A DNA stretch of 64,000 nt from Pseudomonas citronellolis (GCF_029335315.1 NZ_JARJLT010000265.1:38312-102311), one strand, 5' to 3'. Shown: positions 1 to 12,418, counted from the first letter of the stretch. A program made the numbers and translations. Notes: generated from the letters alone by a model not told the origin.

Positions 1-3000
1 GGCGCCGACGACCTTGAGGCCGCGCAGGTCGAGATTGACGTCGTTGAAGGTGACGCCGCTGGCGGTCGAGCGCAGGTTGAAGCTCCAGGCGCCGATCGGC
101 TTGCCGCCCTGGGATATCTGGCGGATGGCCACGTCCATCGGCGGCAGGCTGCGCGGGTCGAGCTTTTCCAGCGGGTCGGGGGCGATGGTCGGCGAGTTGG
201 CCAGGTCGTTGGTCGGGTTCTTCGGCAGGTCGAGGCGGTCCAGGTTGATCTGGATCGGCCGCTGGCCACTGTCGGGGAACACCGCCTGGCCGGCCATCAG
301 GCTGCTGTTCACGCCCAGTTGCCAGCCGCCGGAGGCGCGGAGCAGGTCGAGCTTGAGGTTCTCCAGGCTGGCGCCGAAGCCGCGGAAATGGCCGATCTGC
401 AGGTCGGCGCCGCGCAACAGTCCCTGGGTGCCGCTGGGCACGCCGCCGATACCGTACTTCTTCAGCACCGCCTGCCACTGGTCGACGTCGAGGCTGTCCA
501 GGCTGCCGCGCAGCTGTATGCCGTTCCAGTTCGGCAGCAACGCCGGGTCGCCGCCCAGGCGCAGCGCGCCACGTCCGGCCAGGGGTTTATCAGCAGGAGC
601 GGCGTAGGCCAGGCTGGCGACCTTGTCGTAGTTGGCCCAGTAGCGCCGCTCCGGGCCATCCAGGGTCATGCGCCAGTCACTGGCGCGGACTTCGTCGGCG
701 CCCTTGCCGAACGGCGCCGGCAGGTCGACGGTCAGGCCCTTGAGGTTGGAGCTGACCTGCAGCTGGCTGTCCTTGCCATCGATCAACAGGTCGAGCTGGA
801 ACGGCAGGCGCCCCGAGGCGGGCACGGCCTGCGTGATGCCGCCCCAGTCGAGCAGGCTCTTCAGCGCCACCTGGCCGCCGACCAGCACCCGCTGGCGCGG
901 CTTGCCGGGGCTGCCTTCGGCGCGAATGCTGCCGGTGACGCGGCTACCCAGGGCCTGGGCGCTGATGCCCTTGCCGCTCAGGCCGCTGTTGGTGTCGTAG
1001 CGGAAATCGCCCTTGAGCTGCGCCAGCTCCAGGGTCGGCTTGGCGATCTTCAGGCGCGCGCCCTCGGTGGCGAAGTCCACCACCACCCGCGACTGCTTCG
1101 CCTGGTCCTTGGCCAGCGGGATGTCGAGGTTCAGGTGGCCGTTCAACGGCCCCTCGCCTTCCCAGCCGGCGAATACCTGCTGCACGCCCAGGGGCGACTC
1201 CTGGAGGATTTTCATGCCGTCGCCGAGGTTGCTGTCGATATCGCCATCGACGTGCAGGTGGGCGACCTCGCCCGGCGGCGCGTGGGGAATGTCGACCTGG
1301 ACGTTGCTGACCTTGCTCTGCAGGATGCGCCCGGACTGCGCGCGGATGCGCACGCCGGTGTCCTCCACCAGCACCTCGCCCTCGGCCTGGCTCAGCGCCG
1401 GCCAGCCGGGCTGGTAGTCGAGCTGACCGTCGTGGACCTTGAAGTACAGGCTCATGGCGTGGTCTTCCGGCGCCGAGCCTTTCTTCAGCGAGCCCTGCCA
1501 CTGGAAGTAGCCCTGCTCGACGCGCCCACCCTTGATCGCCGTGGCCAGCCAGTGGGCCAGGTCCTTGCTCATTTCCGGCAGCACGGTCGGCAGGAACATC
1601 GGGGTGTAGCTGCCGTCGCCGTCCACCAGGCCGACGCGCAGGTCCATGTAGCTTTCCTTGTCATGGTCGTGCATCAGGCGGATCAGCATGTCGCCGCCCA
1701 GGCGGCCGACGTCGCCTTCCACCTTCATCAGGTGGCTGCCGAGGGTGAACGCCTCGTCGTCCCAGGACCAGAACAGCCGCGCGTTGGCGCTGCGGAAGCG
1801 CCAGGGCTCGGGGAACAGGGTGGCCAGGTGGAGCATGAAATCCTGCGCGGAGGCGTCCAGCTGGCCGCCCAGCAGGTTGCCGCTGAAGGTGCCGTCGACG
1901 TTTTCCACCGCCGGCACTTCATGGAAGGCGGCGACCCCGACCTTCTCCAGGTTCATGCCGTAGGCCAGCCGCTCGGCGCCCTGGCGCTGCGGCCAGTAGT
2001 CGAGGTTGAGGTTGTGCAGCACGCCCTTGGGCTGCAGGCCGCTCAGCCATTCCACGGCCTTGTCCGGCAGCGGCGCCAGGCTTTCCACCACCGGCAGCAG
2101 CGGGCCGAGGTCGAGGCGGTCGGCGCGCAGGCTCCAGCGCTCCTCGCCCTTGGTCTGCCGGGTCAATTCGAGCTCGGCCTCGCCCCAGCGCTTGTCGCCG
2201 AGGTTCGCCGCCAGGTCGTTGACCCGGACCGTCAGGTCGTCGCCCTGGCGCTGGAAGTACAGGCCCACGCCAAGGTCGGCGATGCTCACCGGCTGGCGGC
2301 CGTCGAAGGAAGCCTGCACCTTGGGCGCGTTGAGGCGCACCACGGCGGCGCGCGGCTCGCCCTTGTCGAGCTTCGCCCAGACCTCGCCGCCGGCTTGCAG
2401 GCGCTGGACCCGCCACTGCCGGGTCAGGCCCGCCGGCAGCCACTTCGCCCAGTCGCTCTGCGGCAGGCTGAGGTAGGCGTCGGCGGAGCTGAGTTTCCAG
2501 TCGTCGCGGTTGACCCGGGCGTCCACCCGCAGCGCCACCGGCTGGCCGTCGGGCAGGTTGAAGCGGCCGTCCAGGCGCTGGCCGAACACGCCGCTGTGCA
2601 GGGTCAGGCCGAAATAGGTGAGGTTCAGCGACTGCCCTTCGCGCGGCAGCAGGGTCAGCTGGCTGTCCAGCAACGACAGGCGCCGCGGCGTCAGCAGCAG
2701 GTCGATGAGCTGGCGCGGGTCGCTGCCCTGCGGGCTGGAAGGCAGGCCCTCGACCTGCCAATGGCCATCCTCGGCCTCGCGCAGGCTCAGTTGCAGGCCC
2801 TGCAGCTCCAGGCTGTCGATGCGCGGCTGGCGCGCCAGCAGGCTGGCGGGAATGTCCGGGGTCAGGCGCACGCGCTCCAGGCGCAGGGCGTCGGCGCCCT
2901 CGCCCAGCTGCACGTCGCGCACCGTGATGATCGGGCTGAAGCCGTGCCAGCTGCCCTCCAGCGCGCCGATGCGCACCGGCAAATGCAGGCGCGCCTCGAC

Positions 3001-3150
3001 CTGCTCGGCCAGGCTCTCGCGGTACTCCGCCACCAGCGGCGCCAGCTGGCGCCCGAGGCTGACGTACAGGGCGAGCAGCACCAGGCCCAGGGCGCACAGC
3101 CCCAGCGCCAGGCGCAACAGGCGCGCGAGCAGGCGGCCGAAGGATTCCAT
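1..3150 (-). CDS. yhdP: YhdP family AsmA-like envelope protein (partial, 3' end outside window)
   Basis: The reading frame starts with ATG at 3150 and stays open for 1050 codons to the window edge, so the C-terminus is missing (E. coli YhdP is about 1270 residues). The start is MESFGRLLARLLRLALG followed by one hydrophobic segment at residues 9-30, then a very long soluble part rich in beta-strand-like repeats, as in AsmA/TamB-type proteins. In the family YhdP is an inner-membrane-anchored periplasmic bridge thought to move phospholipid towards the outer membrane together with TamB and YdbH; that role is from family knowledge. It lies 14 bp after rng and is probably the last or near-last gene of the mre-maf-rng transcript, an arrangement common in gamma-proteobacteria. 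No frameshift was seen over the visible length. Confidence 0.9.
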   Translation of the reverse strand, partial: MESFGRLLARLLRLALGLCALGLVLLALYVSLGRQLAPLVAEYRESLAEQVEARLHLPVRIGALEGSWHGFSPIITVRDVQLGEGADALRLERVRLTPDIPASLLARQPRIDSLELQGLQLSLREAEDGHWQVEGLPSSPQGSDPRQLIDLLLTPRRLSLLDSQLTLLPREGQSLNLTYFGLTLHSGVFGQRLDGRFNLPDGQPVALRVDARVNRDDWKLSSADAYLSLPQSDWAKWLPAGLTRQWRVQRLQAGGEVWAKLDKGEPRAAVVRLNAPKVQASFDGRQPVSIADLGVGLYFQRQGDDLTVRVNDLAANLGDKRWGEAELELTRQTKGEERWSLRADRLDLGPLLPVVESLAPLPDKAVEWLSGLQPKGVLHNLNLDYWPQRQGAERLAYGMNLEKVGVAAFHEVPAVENVDGTFSGNLLGGQLDASAQDFMLHLATLFPEPWRFRSANARLFWSWDDEAFTLGSHLMKVEGDVGRLGGDMLIRLMHDHDKESYMDLRVGLVDGDGSYTPMFLPTVLPEMSKDLAHWLATAIKGGRVEQGYFQWQGSLKKGSAPEDHAMSLYFKVHDGQLDYQPGWPALSQAEGEVLVEDTGVRIRAQSGRILQSKVSNVQVDIPHAPPGEVAHLHVDGDIDSNLGDGMKILQESPLGVQQVFAGWEGEGPLNGHLNLDIPLAKDQAKQSRVVVDFATEGARLKIAKPTLELAQLKGDFRYDTNSGLSGKGISAQALGSRVTGSIRAEGSPGKPRQRVLVGGQVALKSLLDWGGITQAVPASGRLPFQLDLLIDGKDSQLQVSSNLKGLTVDLPAPFGKGADEVRASDWRMTLDGPERRYWANYDKVASLAYAAPADKPLAGRGALRLGGDPALLPNWNGIQLRGSLDSLDVDQWQAVLKKYGIGGVPSGTQGLLRGADLQIGHFRGFGASLENLKLDLLRASGGWQLGVNSSLMAGQAVFPDSGQRPIQINLDRLDLPKNPTNDLANSPTIAPDPLEKLDPRSLPPMDVAIRQISQGGKPIGAWSFNLRSTASGVTFNDVNLDLRGLKVVGA

Positions 3151-3164
3151 GTCAGTAAAACGCC

Positions 3165-4622
3165 TCAGAGCAGGACGACGTCATACTGTTCCTGGGAGTA
3201 GATCGGCTCAACCTGAAACTTGATGGTGCGGCCGATGAACATCTCCAGGTCGGCGACGTTGCCCGACTCCTCGTCGAGCAGGCGGTCGACCACCTTCTGG
3301 TTGGCCAGCACCACGTAGGAGTCCGCCTGGTAGGCCCGCGCCTCGCGGAGGATCTCGCGGAAGATCTCGTAGCAGATGGTCTCCGGGGTCTTCAGCATGC
3401 CGCGCCCCTGGCAGCTCGGGCAGGGCTCGCAGAGCACCTGCACCAGGCTTTCGCGGGTGCGCTTGCGGGTCATCTGCACCAGGCCCAGCTCGGTGATGCC
3501 GATGATGTTGGTCTTGGCGTGGTCGCGCTCCAGCTGCTTCTCCAGGGTGCGCAGGACCTGGCGGCGATGCTCCTCGTCCTCCATGTCGATGAAGTCGATG
3601 ATGATGATCCCGCCGAGGTTGCGCAGGCGCATCTGGCGGGCGATCGCGGTGGCCGCCTCGAGGTTGGTCTTGAAGATGGTCTCTTCGAGGTTGCGATGGC
3701 CGACAAAGGCGCCGGTGTTGACGTCGATGGTGGTCATCGCCTCGGTGGGGTCGATGATCAGGTAGCCGCCGGACTTGAGCAGCACCTTGCGCTCCAGGGC
3801 CTTCTGGATCTCGTCCTCGACGCCATAGAGGTCGAAGATCGGCCGTTCGCCGGGGTAGTGCTCCAGGCGGTCGGCGATTTCCGGCATCAGCTCGTCGACG
3901 AACTGGGTGATCTTCTGGAAGTTCTCCCGCGAGTCGACGCGGATCTTCTCGATGCGCGGGTTGACCAGGTCGCGCAGGGTGCGCAGGGCCAGGGACAGGT
4001 CTTCGTAGATCAAGGTCGGCGCGCCGACCGTCTGGATCTGCGCGTCGATCTGGTCCCAGAGCCGGCGCAGGTAGCGGATGTCGGCGAGGATTTCGTCCTC
4101 CCCGGCGCCCTCGGCGGCGGTGCGCAGGATGAAGCCACCCTTCTCGACGATGCCCTCGAGCTGGACGCATTTGGCGACCACCTGCTTCAGGCGTTCACGC
4201 TCCTGCTCGTCCTCGATCTTCAGGGAAATGCCGACGTGGCTGGTGCGCGGCATGTACACCAGGTAGCGCGAAGGGATCGACAGGTGCGTGGTCAGGCGCG
4301 CGCCCTTGGTGCCGATGGGGTCCTTGGTGACCTGCACCACCAGGCTCTGGCCCTCGTGGACCAGGGCGCCGATGCTTTCCACCGCACTGCCCTCGCGGGT
4401 GGAGATTTCCGCGGCGTGGATGAAGGCCGCGCGATCCAGGCCGATGTCCACGAAGGCCGCCTGCATCCCCGGCAGCACGCGGACCACACGCCCCTTGTAG
4501 ATGTTGCCGACAATCCCGCGGCGCAGGGTGCGCTCGACATGGACTTCCTGAAGGACGCCGTTTTCCACCACCGCCACGCGCGATTCCATCGGCGTGATAT
4601 TGATCAGGATCTCTTCGCTCAT
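3165..4622 (-). CDS. rng: Ribonuclease G
   Basis: 485 residues, typical for RNase G (cafA). It starts MSEEILINITPMESRVAVVENG. An S1 RNA-binding domain covers roughly residues 38-120. The RNase E/G catalytic core follows, with the acidic Mg-binding residues in TTIDVNTG (Asp300) and IIIIDFID (Asp343/346). The zinc-link cysteines are in CPSCQGRG (Cys401, Cys404). The enzyme trims the 5' end of 16S rRNA and decays some mRNAs. It lacks the long C-terminal scaffold of RNase E, which separates the two paralogs. A purine-rich ribosome site (AAGGAAGAAGG) precedes the ATG. It sits between maf and yhdP in the same orientation as mreBCD, the standard arrangement. Confidence 0.96.
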   Translation of the reverse strand: MSEEILINITPMESRVAVVENGVLQEVHVERTLRRGIVGNIYKGRVVRVLPGMQAAFVDIGLDRAAFIHAAEISTREGSAVESIGALVHEGQSLVVQVTKDPIGTKGARLTTHLSIPSRYLVYMPRTSHVGISLKIEDEQERERLKQVVAKCVQLEGIVEKGGFILRTAAEGAGEDEILADIRYLRRLWDQIDAQIQTVGAPTLIYEDLSLALRTLRDLVNPRIEKIRVDSRENFQKITQFVDELMPEIADRLEHYPGERPIFDLYGVEDEIQKALERKVLLKSGGYLIIDPTEAMTTIDVNTGAFVGHRNLEETIFKTNLEAATAIARQMRLRNLGGIIIIDFIDMEDEEHRRQVLRTLEKQLERDHAKTNIIGITELGLVQMTRKRTRESLVQVLCEPCPSCQGRGMLKTPETICYEIFREILREARAYQADSYVVLANQKVVDRLLDEESGNVADLEMFIGRTIKFQVEPIYSQEQYDVVLL

Positions 4623-4672
4623 GGGCCCTTCTTCCTTAATCGCGCCCGGGGGTCTGCAGCGCTACTTCGTGT

Positions 4673-5257
4673 TCAAGACTGCCAGCAAGGGATCGCGAAG
4701 TCAGCCAACAGTTCCGCGGTTTCGCACAGGGGCAGGCCGACCACGCCGCTGTAGCTGCCCTCGACGCGGCTGACGAAGATCGCCGCCAGCCCCTGGATAG
4801 CGTAGCCGCCCGCCTTGTCCAGTGGTTCGCCGGTGGCCCAGTAGGCTTCCGCCTCGGCTTCGGCGATGGTGCGGAAGGTGACGTTGCTGACCACCACGCG
4901 CACCTGGCAGCGCCCGCCTTCGGCCACCGCCACGGCGGTCAGCACCTGGTGCTGGCGGCCGGACAGCGCGCGCAGCATGGCCAGGCCGTCGTCGCGGTCC
5001 ACCGGCTTGCCGAGGATGCGGCCGTCCAGCACCACGGCCGTGTCGGCGCCGAGCACGCAGACGTCGGGGCGCTGCGCCAGCATGTTCAGCCCGGCCAGGG
5101 CCTTGCCCCGCGCCAGGCGCTCGACGTAGGCGAGCGGTGCCTCGCCGGCCTCGGGTGTCTCGTCGATATTGCCGGAAACCAGGTGGAAGGACAGGCCGAT
5201 CTGCGTCAGCAACTCACGACGACGCGGCGAACTGGAGGCCAGGTAAAGCTGAGGCAT
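4673..5257 (-). CDS. maf: Maf family nucleotide pyrophosphatase (dTTP/UTP-type)
   Basis: 194 residues, full length for a Maf/YhdE protein. The N-terminal signature [12 protein letters not shown] (residues 6-17) is the phosphate-binding SxSPRR motif. ETPE (33-36) and VLGADTAVV with the following LGKP supply the other conserved active-site residues. Maf proteins hydrolyse non-canonical or excess nucleoside triphosphates to monophosphates and pyrophosphate; the paralog next to rng is usually the dTTP/UTP-preferring YhdE type. GGAG lies 7 nt before the ATG. It is separated from mreD by 75 bp that hold a GC-rich hairpin. Confidence 0.93.
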   Translation of the reverse strand: MPQLYLASSSPRRRELLTQIGLSFHLVSGNIDETPEAGEAPLAYVERLARGKALAGLNMLAQRPDVCVLGADTAVVLDGRILGKPVDRDDGLAMLRALSGRQHQVLTAVAVAEGGRCQVRVVVSNVTFRTIAEAEAEAYWATGEPLDKAGGYAIQGLAAIFVSRVEGSYSGVVGLPLCETAELLADFAIPCWQS

Positions 5258-5284
5258 CAGCGACTCCGGAAGAGGATTCCAGCC

Positions 5285-5316
5285 GCACTCCGGCCGCGCC
5301 GATGGCCGGCGGAGTG
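5285..5316 (-). other. GC-rich stem-loop between mreD and maf
   Basis: GCACTCCGGCC on the plus strand is matched by GGCCGGCGGAGTGC with a two-base bulge. It forms a strong hairpin inside the mre-maf-rng transcript and has no T-run, so it is more likely a processing or stability element or a partial attenuator than a full terminator. Its effect is inferred only. Confidence 0.45.
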
Positions 5317-5332
5317 CACTGCGGACGAATGT

Positions 5333-5821
5333 TTAGTAGACCTTCAGGCGCTGGCTCAGGCCCTTGAGCAGGCCCACCACCCAGGGCCAGAGCAGCCCGC
5401 TGACCAACGCCGGCAGCAGGAACGCCAGGGTCGGCGGACGGTTGCCGGTCAGCGCGTTGAGCCACAACTGCACCAACTGCGCCAGGCCGTAGACCACCAT
5501 CAGCACCAGGCACTGCTGCCACACCGGGAACAGCCGCAGGCGCTGCTGCAGGGCCATGACCAGGAACACGATCAGGCTGAGGATCAGGGCGTTCTGCCCG
5601 AGCAGGCTGCCGTACAGCACGTCCTCGGCCAGGCCGCAGACCCAGGCGCTGACCATGCCGACCCGTTGCGGCACCATCAGCACCCAGAAGGTGAGGAACA
5701 GCGCCAGCCACAGCGGCCGGCCGATTTCCGTGAAGCTCGGCATCGGCGCCACCGAGAGCAGCAGCGCCAGCAGCAGGCTGACCCAGATCAGCCAGCCGTT
5801 GCGCGGTCCTTGGGCGGGCAT
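5333..5821 (-). CDS. mreD: Rod-shape determining membrane protein MreD
   Basis: 162 residues, almost entirely hydrophobic with about five membrane segments, the size and character of MreD. It belongs to the elongasome that directs lateral wall synthesis with MreB, MreC, RodA and PBP2. The ATG shares one base with the mreC stop (TGATG), so translation is probably coupled. The sequence itself is poorly conserved between species; the call rests on hydropathy plus its fixed place behind mreC. Confidence 0.92.
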   Translation of the reverse strand: MPAQGPRNGWLIWVSLLLALLLSVAPMPSFTEIGRPLWLALFLTFWVLMVPQRVGMVSAWVCGLAEDVLYGSLLGQNALILSLIVFLVMALQQRLRLFPVWQQCLVLMVVYGLAQLVQLWLNALTGNRPPTLAFLLPALVSGLLWPWVVGLLKGLSQRLKVY

Positions 5822-6921
5822 CAGTGACGGTTCCTTTGCGGCGCGGGCTGGGCCGGCGCGGCGGCCGGGGTGGCGTGCGGCGCCGCAGCAGGAGCTGGCG
5901 CCGGCGCAGCCGGTACGGCTGGAGCGGCCGGGGCCGCCGGAGCAGCGGGCGCGGGCGCCTGGCCGTTGGCTTCGGCGGCCTTGCGGTCGGCCTCGGCCTG
6001 GGCCTCGGCGGCGTCGGTGGCGCGCTGCTCGGGGGTGCGGCTGTCGCTGAACACCAGCAGCACGTAGCGGCTGCGGTTCATCTTCGCGGTGGGCACGGCG
6101 CGGATCACCGCGAACGGCTGGCCGGAGTCATGGATGACTTCCTTGACCACCGCCACCGGGTAGCCGGCCGGGAAGCGCTGGCCGAGGCCGGAGCTGACCA
6201 GCAGGTCGCCTTCCTTGATGTCCGCGGTGTCGGCGACGAAGCGCAGTTCCAGGCGTTCCGGGTTGCCGGTGCCGACGGCGATGGCGCGCAGGCCGTTGCG
6301 GTTGACCTGCACCGGGATGCTGTGGGTGGTGTCGGTGAGCAACAGGACGCGCGCCGTGTAGGGCATGACCTCGACCACCTGGCCCATCAGGCCGCTGGCG
6401 TCGAGCACCGGCTGGCCCTGGAACACCCCGTCCTTGGCGCCCTTGTCGATCAGGATGCGCTGGGTGAAGGGGTTGGGGTCGACGCCGATCAGCTCGCTGA
6501 CCAGCACCTTGTCGTCCACCAGGGCGGCGGAGTTGAGCAGTTCGCGCAGGCGCACGTTCTGCTCGGTGAGCGCGGCGAGTTTCTGCAGGCGGCGCTGCAT
6601 CAGCAGCGACTCGGCCTTCAGTCGTTCGTTTTCGGCGAGCAGCTCGCTGCGGCTGGTGAACTGGTCGCGCACGCCTTCCCACGCGCGTACCGGCAAATCG
6701 GCCACGCCATAGAAGGGGGTCAGCACCAGCCCCATCTGGCTGCGCATGGGCTTGAGGTAGTCGAAGCGCGCGTCGACCACCATCAGGCTCACCGACAGCA
6801 CGGCGAGCACCAGCAGGCGCACGCCCAGCGAGGGCCCTTTGGAGAATAGCGGTTTGATGGCCAGCTCCCTAGCTGCCGTTCGGAAGCGGTTGATGTTTCG
6901 CCGTGCGCGACAAAACGTCAA
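5821..6921 (-). CDS. mreC: Rod-shape determining protein MreC (start uncertain)
   Basis: One N-terminal membrane segment (LLVLAVLSVSLMVV), a coiled coil (about residues 95-130) and the beta-rich periplasmic MreC domain are visible. A low-complexity Ala/Pro tail follows over the last 55 residues or so. MreC bridges cytoplasmic MreB to the periplasmic synthases. The longest frame begins at a TTG (6921) with no good ribosome site. The conserved-looking part begins near IKPLFSKGPSLG, and AGGGAG at 6865-6870 (minus strand) lies just before it. The true start may therefore be a rare codon, CTG at 6864 or ATC at 6858; the nearest in-frame GTG falls inside the membrane segment. Product identity is secure, the start is not. 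Confidence 0.9.
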   Translation of the reverse strand: MTFCRARRNINRFRTAARELAIKPLFSKGPSLGVRLLVLAVLSVSLMVVDARFDYLKPMRSQMGLVLTPFYGVADLPVRAWEGVRDQFTSRSELLAENERLKAESLLMQRRLQKLAALTEQNVRLRELLNSAALVDDKVLVSELIGVDPNPFTQRILIDKGAKDGVFQGQPVLDASGLMGQVVEVMPYTARVLLLTDTTHSIPVQVNRNGLRAIAVGTGNPERLELRFVADTADIKEGDLLVSSGLGQRFPAGYPVAVVKEVIHDSGQPFAVIRAVPTAKMNRSRYVLLVFSDSRTPEQRATDAAEAQAEADRKAAEANGQAPAPAAPAAPAAPAVPAAPAPAPAAAPHATPAAAPAQPAPQRNRH

Positions 6922-6942
6922 CCGCCGCCAGGGGCTCCCACC

Positions 6943-9982
<3,040 letters not shown>

Positions 9983-9996
9983 GGAAGGATTACGAC

Positions 9997-11442
9997 ATGC
10001 AATGGGAAACCGTGATCGGGCTGGAAATCCACGCGCAGCTCGCCACCCAATCGAAGATCTTCTCCGGCAGTGCCACCACCTTCGGCGCCGAGCCCAACAC
10101 CCAGGCCAGCCTGGTCGACCTGGCGATGCCCGGCACCCTGCCGGTGCTGAACGCCGAGGCCGTGCGCATGGCCTGTCAGTTCGGCCTGGCGATCAACGCC
10201 GAGATCGCCGAGCGTAACGTCTTCGCGCGCAAGAACTACTTCTACCCGGACCTGCCCAAGGGCTACCAGACCAGCCAGATGGACCACCCGGTGGTCGGCA
10301 AGGGCTTCCTCGACATCACCCTGGAAGACGGCACCGTGAAGCGCGTGGGGATCACCCGCGCGCACTTGGAAGAGGACGCCGGCAAGAGCCTGCACGAAGA
10401 CTTCCACGGCATGAGCGGCATCGACCTGAACCGCGCCGGCACCCCGCTGCTGGAGATCGTCTCCGAGCCGGACATCCGCAGCGCCAAGGAAGCCGTGGCC
10501 TACGTCAAGGCGATCCACGCGCTGGTGCGCTACCTGGGCATCTGCGACGGCAACATGGCCGAAGGCTCGCTGCGCTGCGACTGCAACGTCTCGGTGCGGC
10601 CGAAAGGCCAGGCCGCGTTCGGCACCCGCGCCGAGATCAAGAACGTCAACTCCTTCCGCTTCATCGAGAAAGCGATCAACCATGAAGTCCAGCGCCAGAT
10701 CGAGCTGATCGAGGACGGCGGCAAGGTCGTGCAGGAAACCCGCCTGTACGACCCGAACAAGGACGAGACGCGCTCCATGCGCAGCAAGGAAGAAGCCAAC
10801 GACTACCGCTACTTCCCCTGCCCGGACCTGCTGCCGGTGGTGATCGAGCGCAGCTTCCTGGAAGCGCTGCGCGCCGGCCTGCCGGAACTGCCGGACCAGA
10901 AGCGCGAGCGCTTCGAGAGCCAGTACGGGCTGTCGGCCTACGACGCCAGCGTGCTCTCCGCCAGCCGCGAGATGGCCGACTACTTCGAGCAGGTACAGGG
11001 CATCTGCGGCGACGCCAAGCTGGCCGCCAACTGGGTGATGGGCGAGCTCTCCAGCCTGCTCAACAAGGACGGACTGGAAATCGAGCAGTCGCCGGTTTCC
11101 GCCCAGCACCTGGGCGAAATGATCCTGCGCCTGAAGGACGGCACCATCAACGGCAAGGCCGCGAAGACTGTGTTCGCCGCGCTGGCCGAAGGTGAAGGTT
11201 CGCCGGACGAGATCATCAAGGCCAAGGACCTGGTGCAGAACACCGACTCCGGCGCCGTCGAGAAGCTGCTGGACGACGTGCTGGCGGCCAACGCCGAGCA
11301 GGTCGAACAGTACCGCGCCAGCGACGAAGCCAAGCGCGGCAAGATGTTCGGCTTCTTCGTCGGCCAGGCCATGAAAGCCGCCAAGGGCAAGGCCAACCCG
11401 GCGCAAGTGAACGAACTGCTGAAGAAGAAGCTCGAAGCCTGA
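9997..11442 (+). CDS. gatB: Asp-tRNA(Asn)/Glu-tRNA(Gln) amidotransferase subunit B
   Basis: 481 residues. The sequence opens [17 protein letters not shown] and contains the conserved [14 protein letters not shown] stretch around residues 82-95, the kinase-like active site region. The C-terminal part is the helical GatB/Yqey tRNA-binding domain. It phosphorylates and amidates the tRNA-bound Glu or Asp. Last gene of gatCAB, followed 15 bp later by a rho-independent terminator. Confidence 0.98.
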   Translation: MQWETVIGLEIHAQLATQSKIFSGSATTFGAEPNTQASLVDLAMPGTLPVLNAEAVRMACQFGLAINAEIAERNVFARKNYFYPDLPKGYQTSQMDHPVVGKGFLDITLEDGTVKRVGITRAHLEEDAGKSLHEDFHGMSGIDLNRAGTPLLEIVSEPDIRSAKEAVAYVKAIHALVRYLGICDGNMAEGSLRCDCNVSVRPKGQAAFGTRAEIKNVNSFRFIEKAINHEVQRQIELIEDGGKVVQETRLYDPNKDETRSMRSKEEANDYRYFPCPDLLPVVIERSFLEALRAGLPELPDQKRERFESQYGLSAYDASVLSASREMADYFEQVQGICGDAKLAANWVMGELSSLLNKDGLEIEQSPVSAQHLGEMILRLKDGTINGKAAKTVFAALAEGEGSPDEIIKAKDLVQNTDSGAVEKLLDDVLAANAEQVEQYRASDEAKRGKMFGFFVGQAMKAAKGKANPAQVNELLKKKLEA

Positions 11443-11457
11443 GCCCACACTTCAATG

Positions 11458-11482
11458 ACGCCGGGCTTGCCCGGCGTTTTTT
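11458..11482 (+). terminator. Rho-independent terminator of gatCAB
   Basis: ACGCCGGG and CCCGGCGT pair with a short CTTG-containing loop and run straight into TTTTTT. It ends 14 bp before the ATG of the next gene, so the RlpA-like gene must be served by read-through or by a very short promoter region. Confidence 0.9.
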
Positions 11483-11496
11483 CGTCCGGAGGTTCG

Positions 11497-11874
11497 ATGC
11501 TGCGTTCTCTCGCCCTGTTCGCCGGCCTGGCCCTGCTGGCCGGTTGCGCCACCTCGTCGTACGACGGTGAATCGGCGCGCGGCTACCGCGCCGAGGGCAC
11601 GGCCTCGTACTACGGGCGCGCGCACCACGGCAAGAAGACCGCCAGCGGCGAACGCTTCGACCAGCACGCGCTCACCGCTGCCCACCGCAGCCTGCCGTTC
11701 GGCACCCGGCTGAAGGTGACCAACCTCGACAACGGCCGCAGCGTGGTGGTGCGGGTCAACGACCGCGGGCCATTCGGCCGCGGACGGCTTATCGACCTGT
11801 CGCGCGCGGCGGCGGAGCGCCTCGACATGTTGCGCAGCGGCACCGCGCCGGTGCGCCTGGAAGCCCTCGACTAG
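11497..11874 (+). CDS. Small RlpA-like double-psi beta-barrel lipoprotein
   Basis: 125 residues. [21 protein letters not shown] is a lipoprotein signal with lipobox LAGC (Cys17). The rest is a single RlpA/DPBB domain: [27 protein letters not shown] and VRVNDRGPF are its hallmark blocks, with the Asp of NDRGPF in the catalytic position used by lytic RlpA. The SPOR domain found in full RlpA is absent, so septal targeting through denuded glycans is not expected. The start was chosen at the ATG after GGAGG (11488-11492); a longer frame would begin inside the terminator. Probable outer-membrane lipoprotein acting on peptidoglycan; activity unproven. Confidence 0.88.
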   Translation: MLRSLALFAGLALLAGCATSSYDGESARGYRAEGTASYYGRAHHGKKTASGERFDQHALTAAHRSLPFGTRLKVTNLDNGRSVVVRVNDRGPFGRGRLIDLSRAAAERLDMLRSGTAPVRLEALD

Positions 11875-11882
11875 GAGTTGAT

Positions 11883-12269
11883 ATGAGCGACAACCGCAAG
11901 GCCGGCGAACAGGTTCGCCGCGAAGTGATGGGCGACGCCTTCGTCGACCGCGCCCTGAACAACGCCACCGACTTCACCCAGCCGCTGCAGGACTTCGTCA
12001 ACGAACACGCCTGGGGCGGCGTGTGGAACCGCGAAGGCCTGCCGCGCAAGACCCGCAGCCTGATCACCCTGGCCGCGCTGACCGCGCTGAAATGCCCGCA
12101 GGAGCTCAAAGGGCACGTGCGCGGCGCGCTGAACAACGGCTGCACGGTGGAAGAGATTCGCGAAGCGCTGCTGCACTGCGCGGTCTACGCCGGGGTGCCG
12201 GCGGCGATCGATGCCTTCCGCGCGGCGCAGGAAGTGATCGAGGCGTGGCAGGCCGACCAGAAGGGCTGA
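11883..12269 (+). CDS. Carboxymuconolactone decarboxylase family protein (PcaC-like)
   Basis: 128 residues, close to PcaC length. The CMD fold motif is seen as LKCPQELKGHVRGALNNGCT followed by EEIREALLHCAVYAGVP. The family includes gamma-carboxymuconolactone decarboxylase of protocatechuate catabolism and AhpD-like disulfide reductases. The AhpD CxxC is absent here, and the strongest resemblance is to PcaC. No other pca genes are nearby, so the substrate is open. It starts 8 bp after the RlpA-like gene and ends convergent with magF, with three palindromic repeats in between. Confidence 0.85.
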   Translation: MSDNRKAGEQVRREVMGDAFVDRALNNATDFTQPLQDFVNEHAWGGVWNREGLPRKTRSLITLAALTALKCPQELKGHVRGALNNGCTVEEIREALLHCAVYAGVPAAIDAFRAAQEVIEAWQADQKG

Positions 12270-12282
12270 GGCGCTGGGCACC

Positions 12283-12311
12283 GGCGGATAACGCTTGGGG
12301 CGTTATCCGCC
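12283..12311. repeat. GGCGGATAACG palindromic repeat, copy 1
   Basis: Perfect 11-bp arms GGCGGATAACG / CGTTATCCGCC with a 7-nt loop, followed by CCTAC. First of six related copies in the window, all between genes that converge. Confidence 0.85.
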
Positions 12312-12330
12312 CTACACGCTGAAACCGTAG

Positions 12331-12358
12331 GGCGGATAACCGTTCGCGGTTATCCGCC
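12331..12358. repeat. GGCGGATAACCG palindromic repeat, copy 2 (TTCG loop)
   Basis: Perfect 12-bp arms GGCGGATAACCG / CGGTTATCCGCC closing a TTCG tetraloop, preceded by GTAG. In RNA this would be a C(UUCG)G loop, exceptionally stable. Confidence 0.85.
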
Positions 12359-12389
12359 GTCGGCCAGAACGCCAGAGCCAGGGGCCAAC

Positions 12390-12418
12390 GGCGGATAACG
12401 TTTGGGGCGTTATCCGCC
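12390..12418. repeat. GGCGGATAACG palindromic repeat, copy 3
   Basis: Perfect 11-bp arms with loop TTTGGGG. The flanking CCCTAC, on the minus strand GTAGGG, contains the TAG stop codon of magF (12419-12421). Confidence 0.85.

Noticed and set aside
319..3201. A 960-codon open frame on the plus strand opposite yhdP.
   Set aside because: It is the antisense shadow of yhdP: composition is Ala/Gln/Val-rich without domains, and the minus frame has the full YhdP sequence and start.
12023..12322. A small frame within the carboxymuconolactone decarboxylase gene reaching into the repeats.
   Set aside because: Out of frame with a conserved family domain and no start signal.
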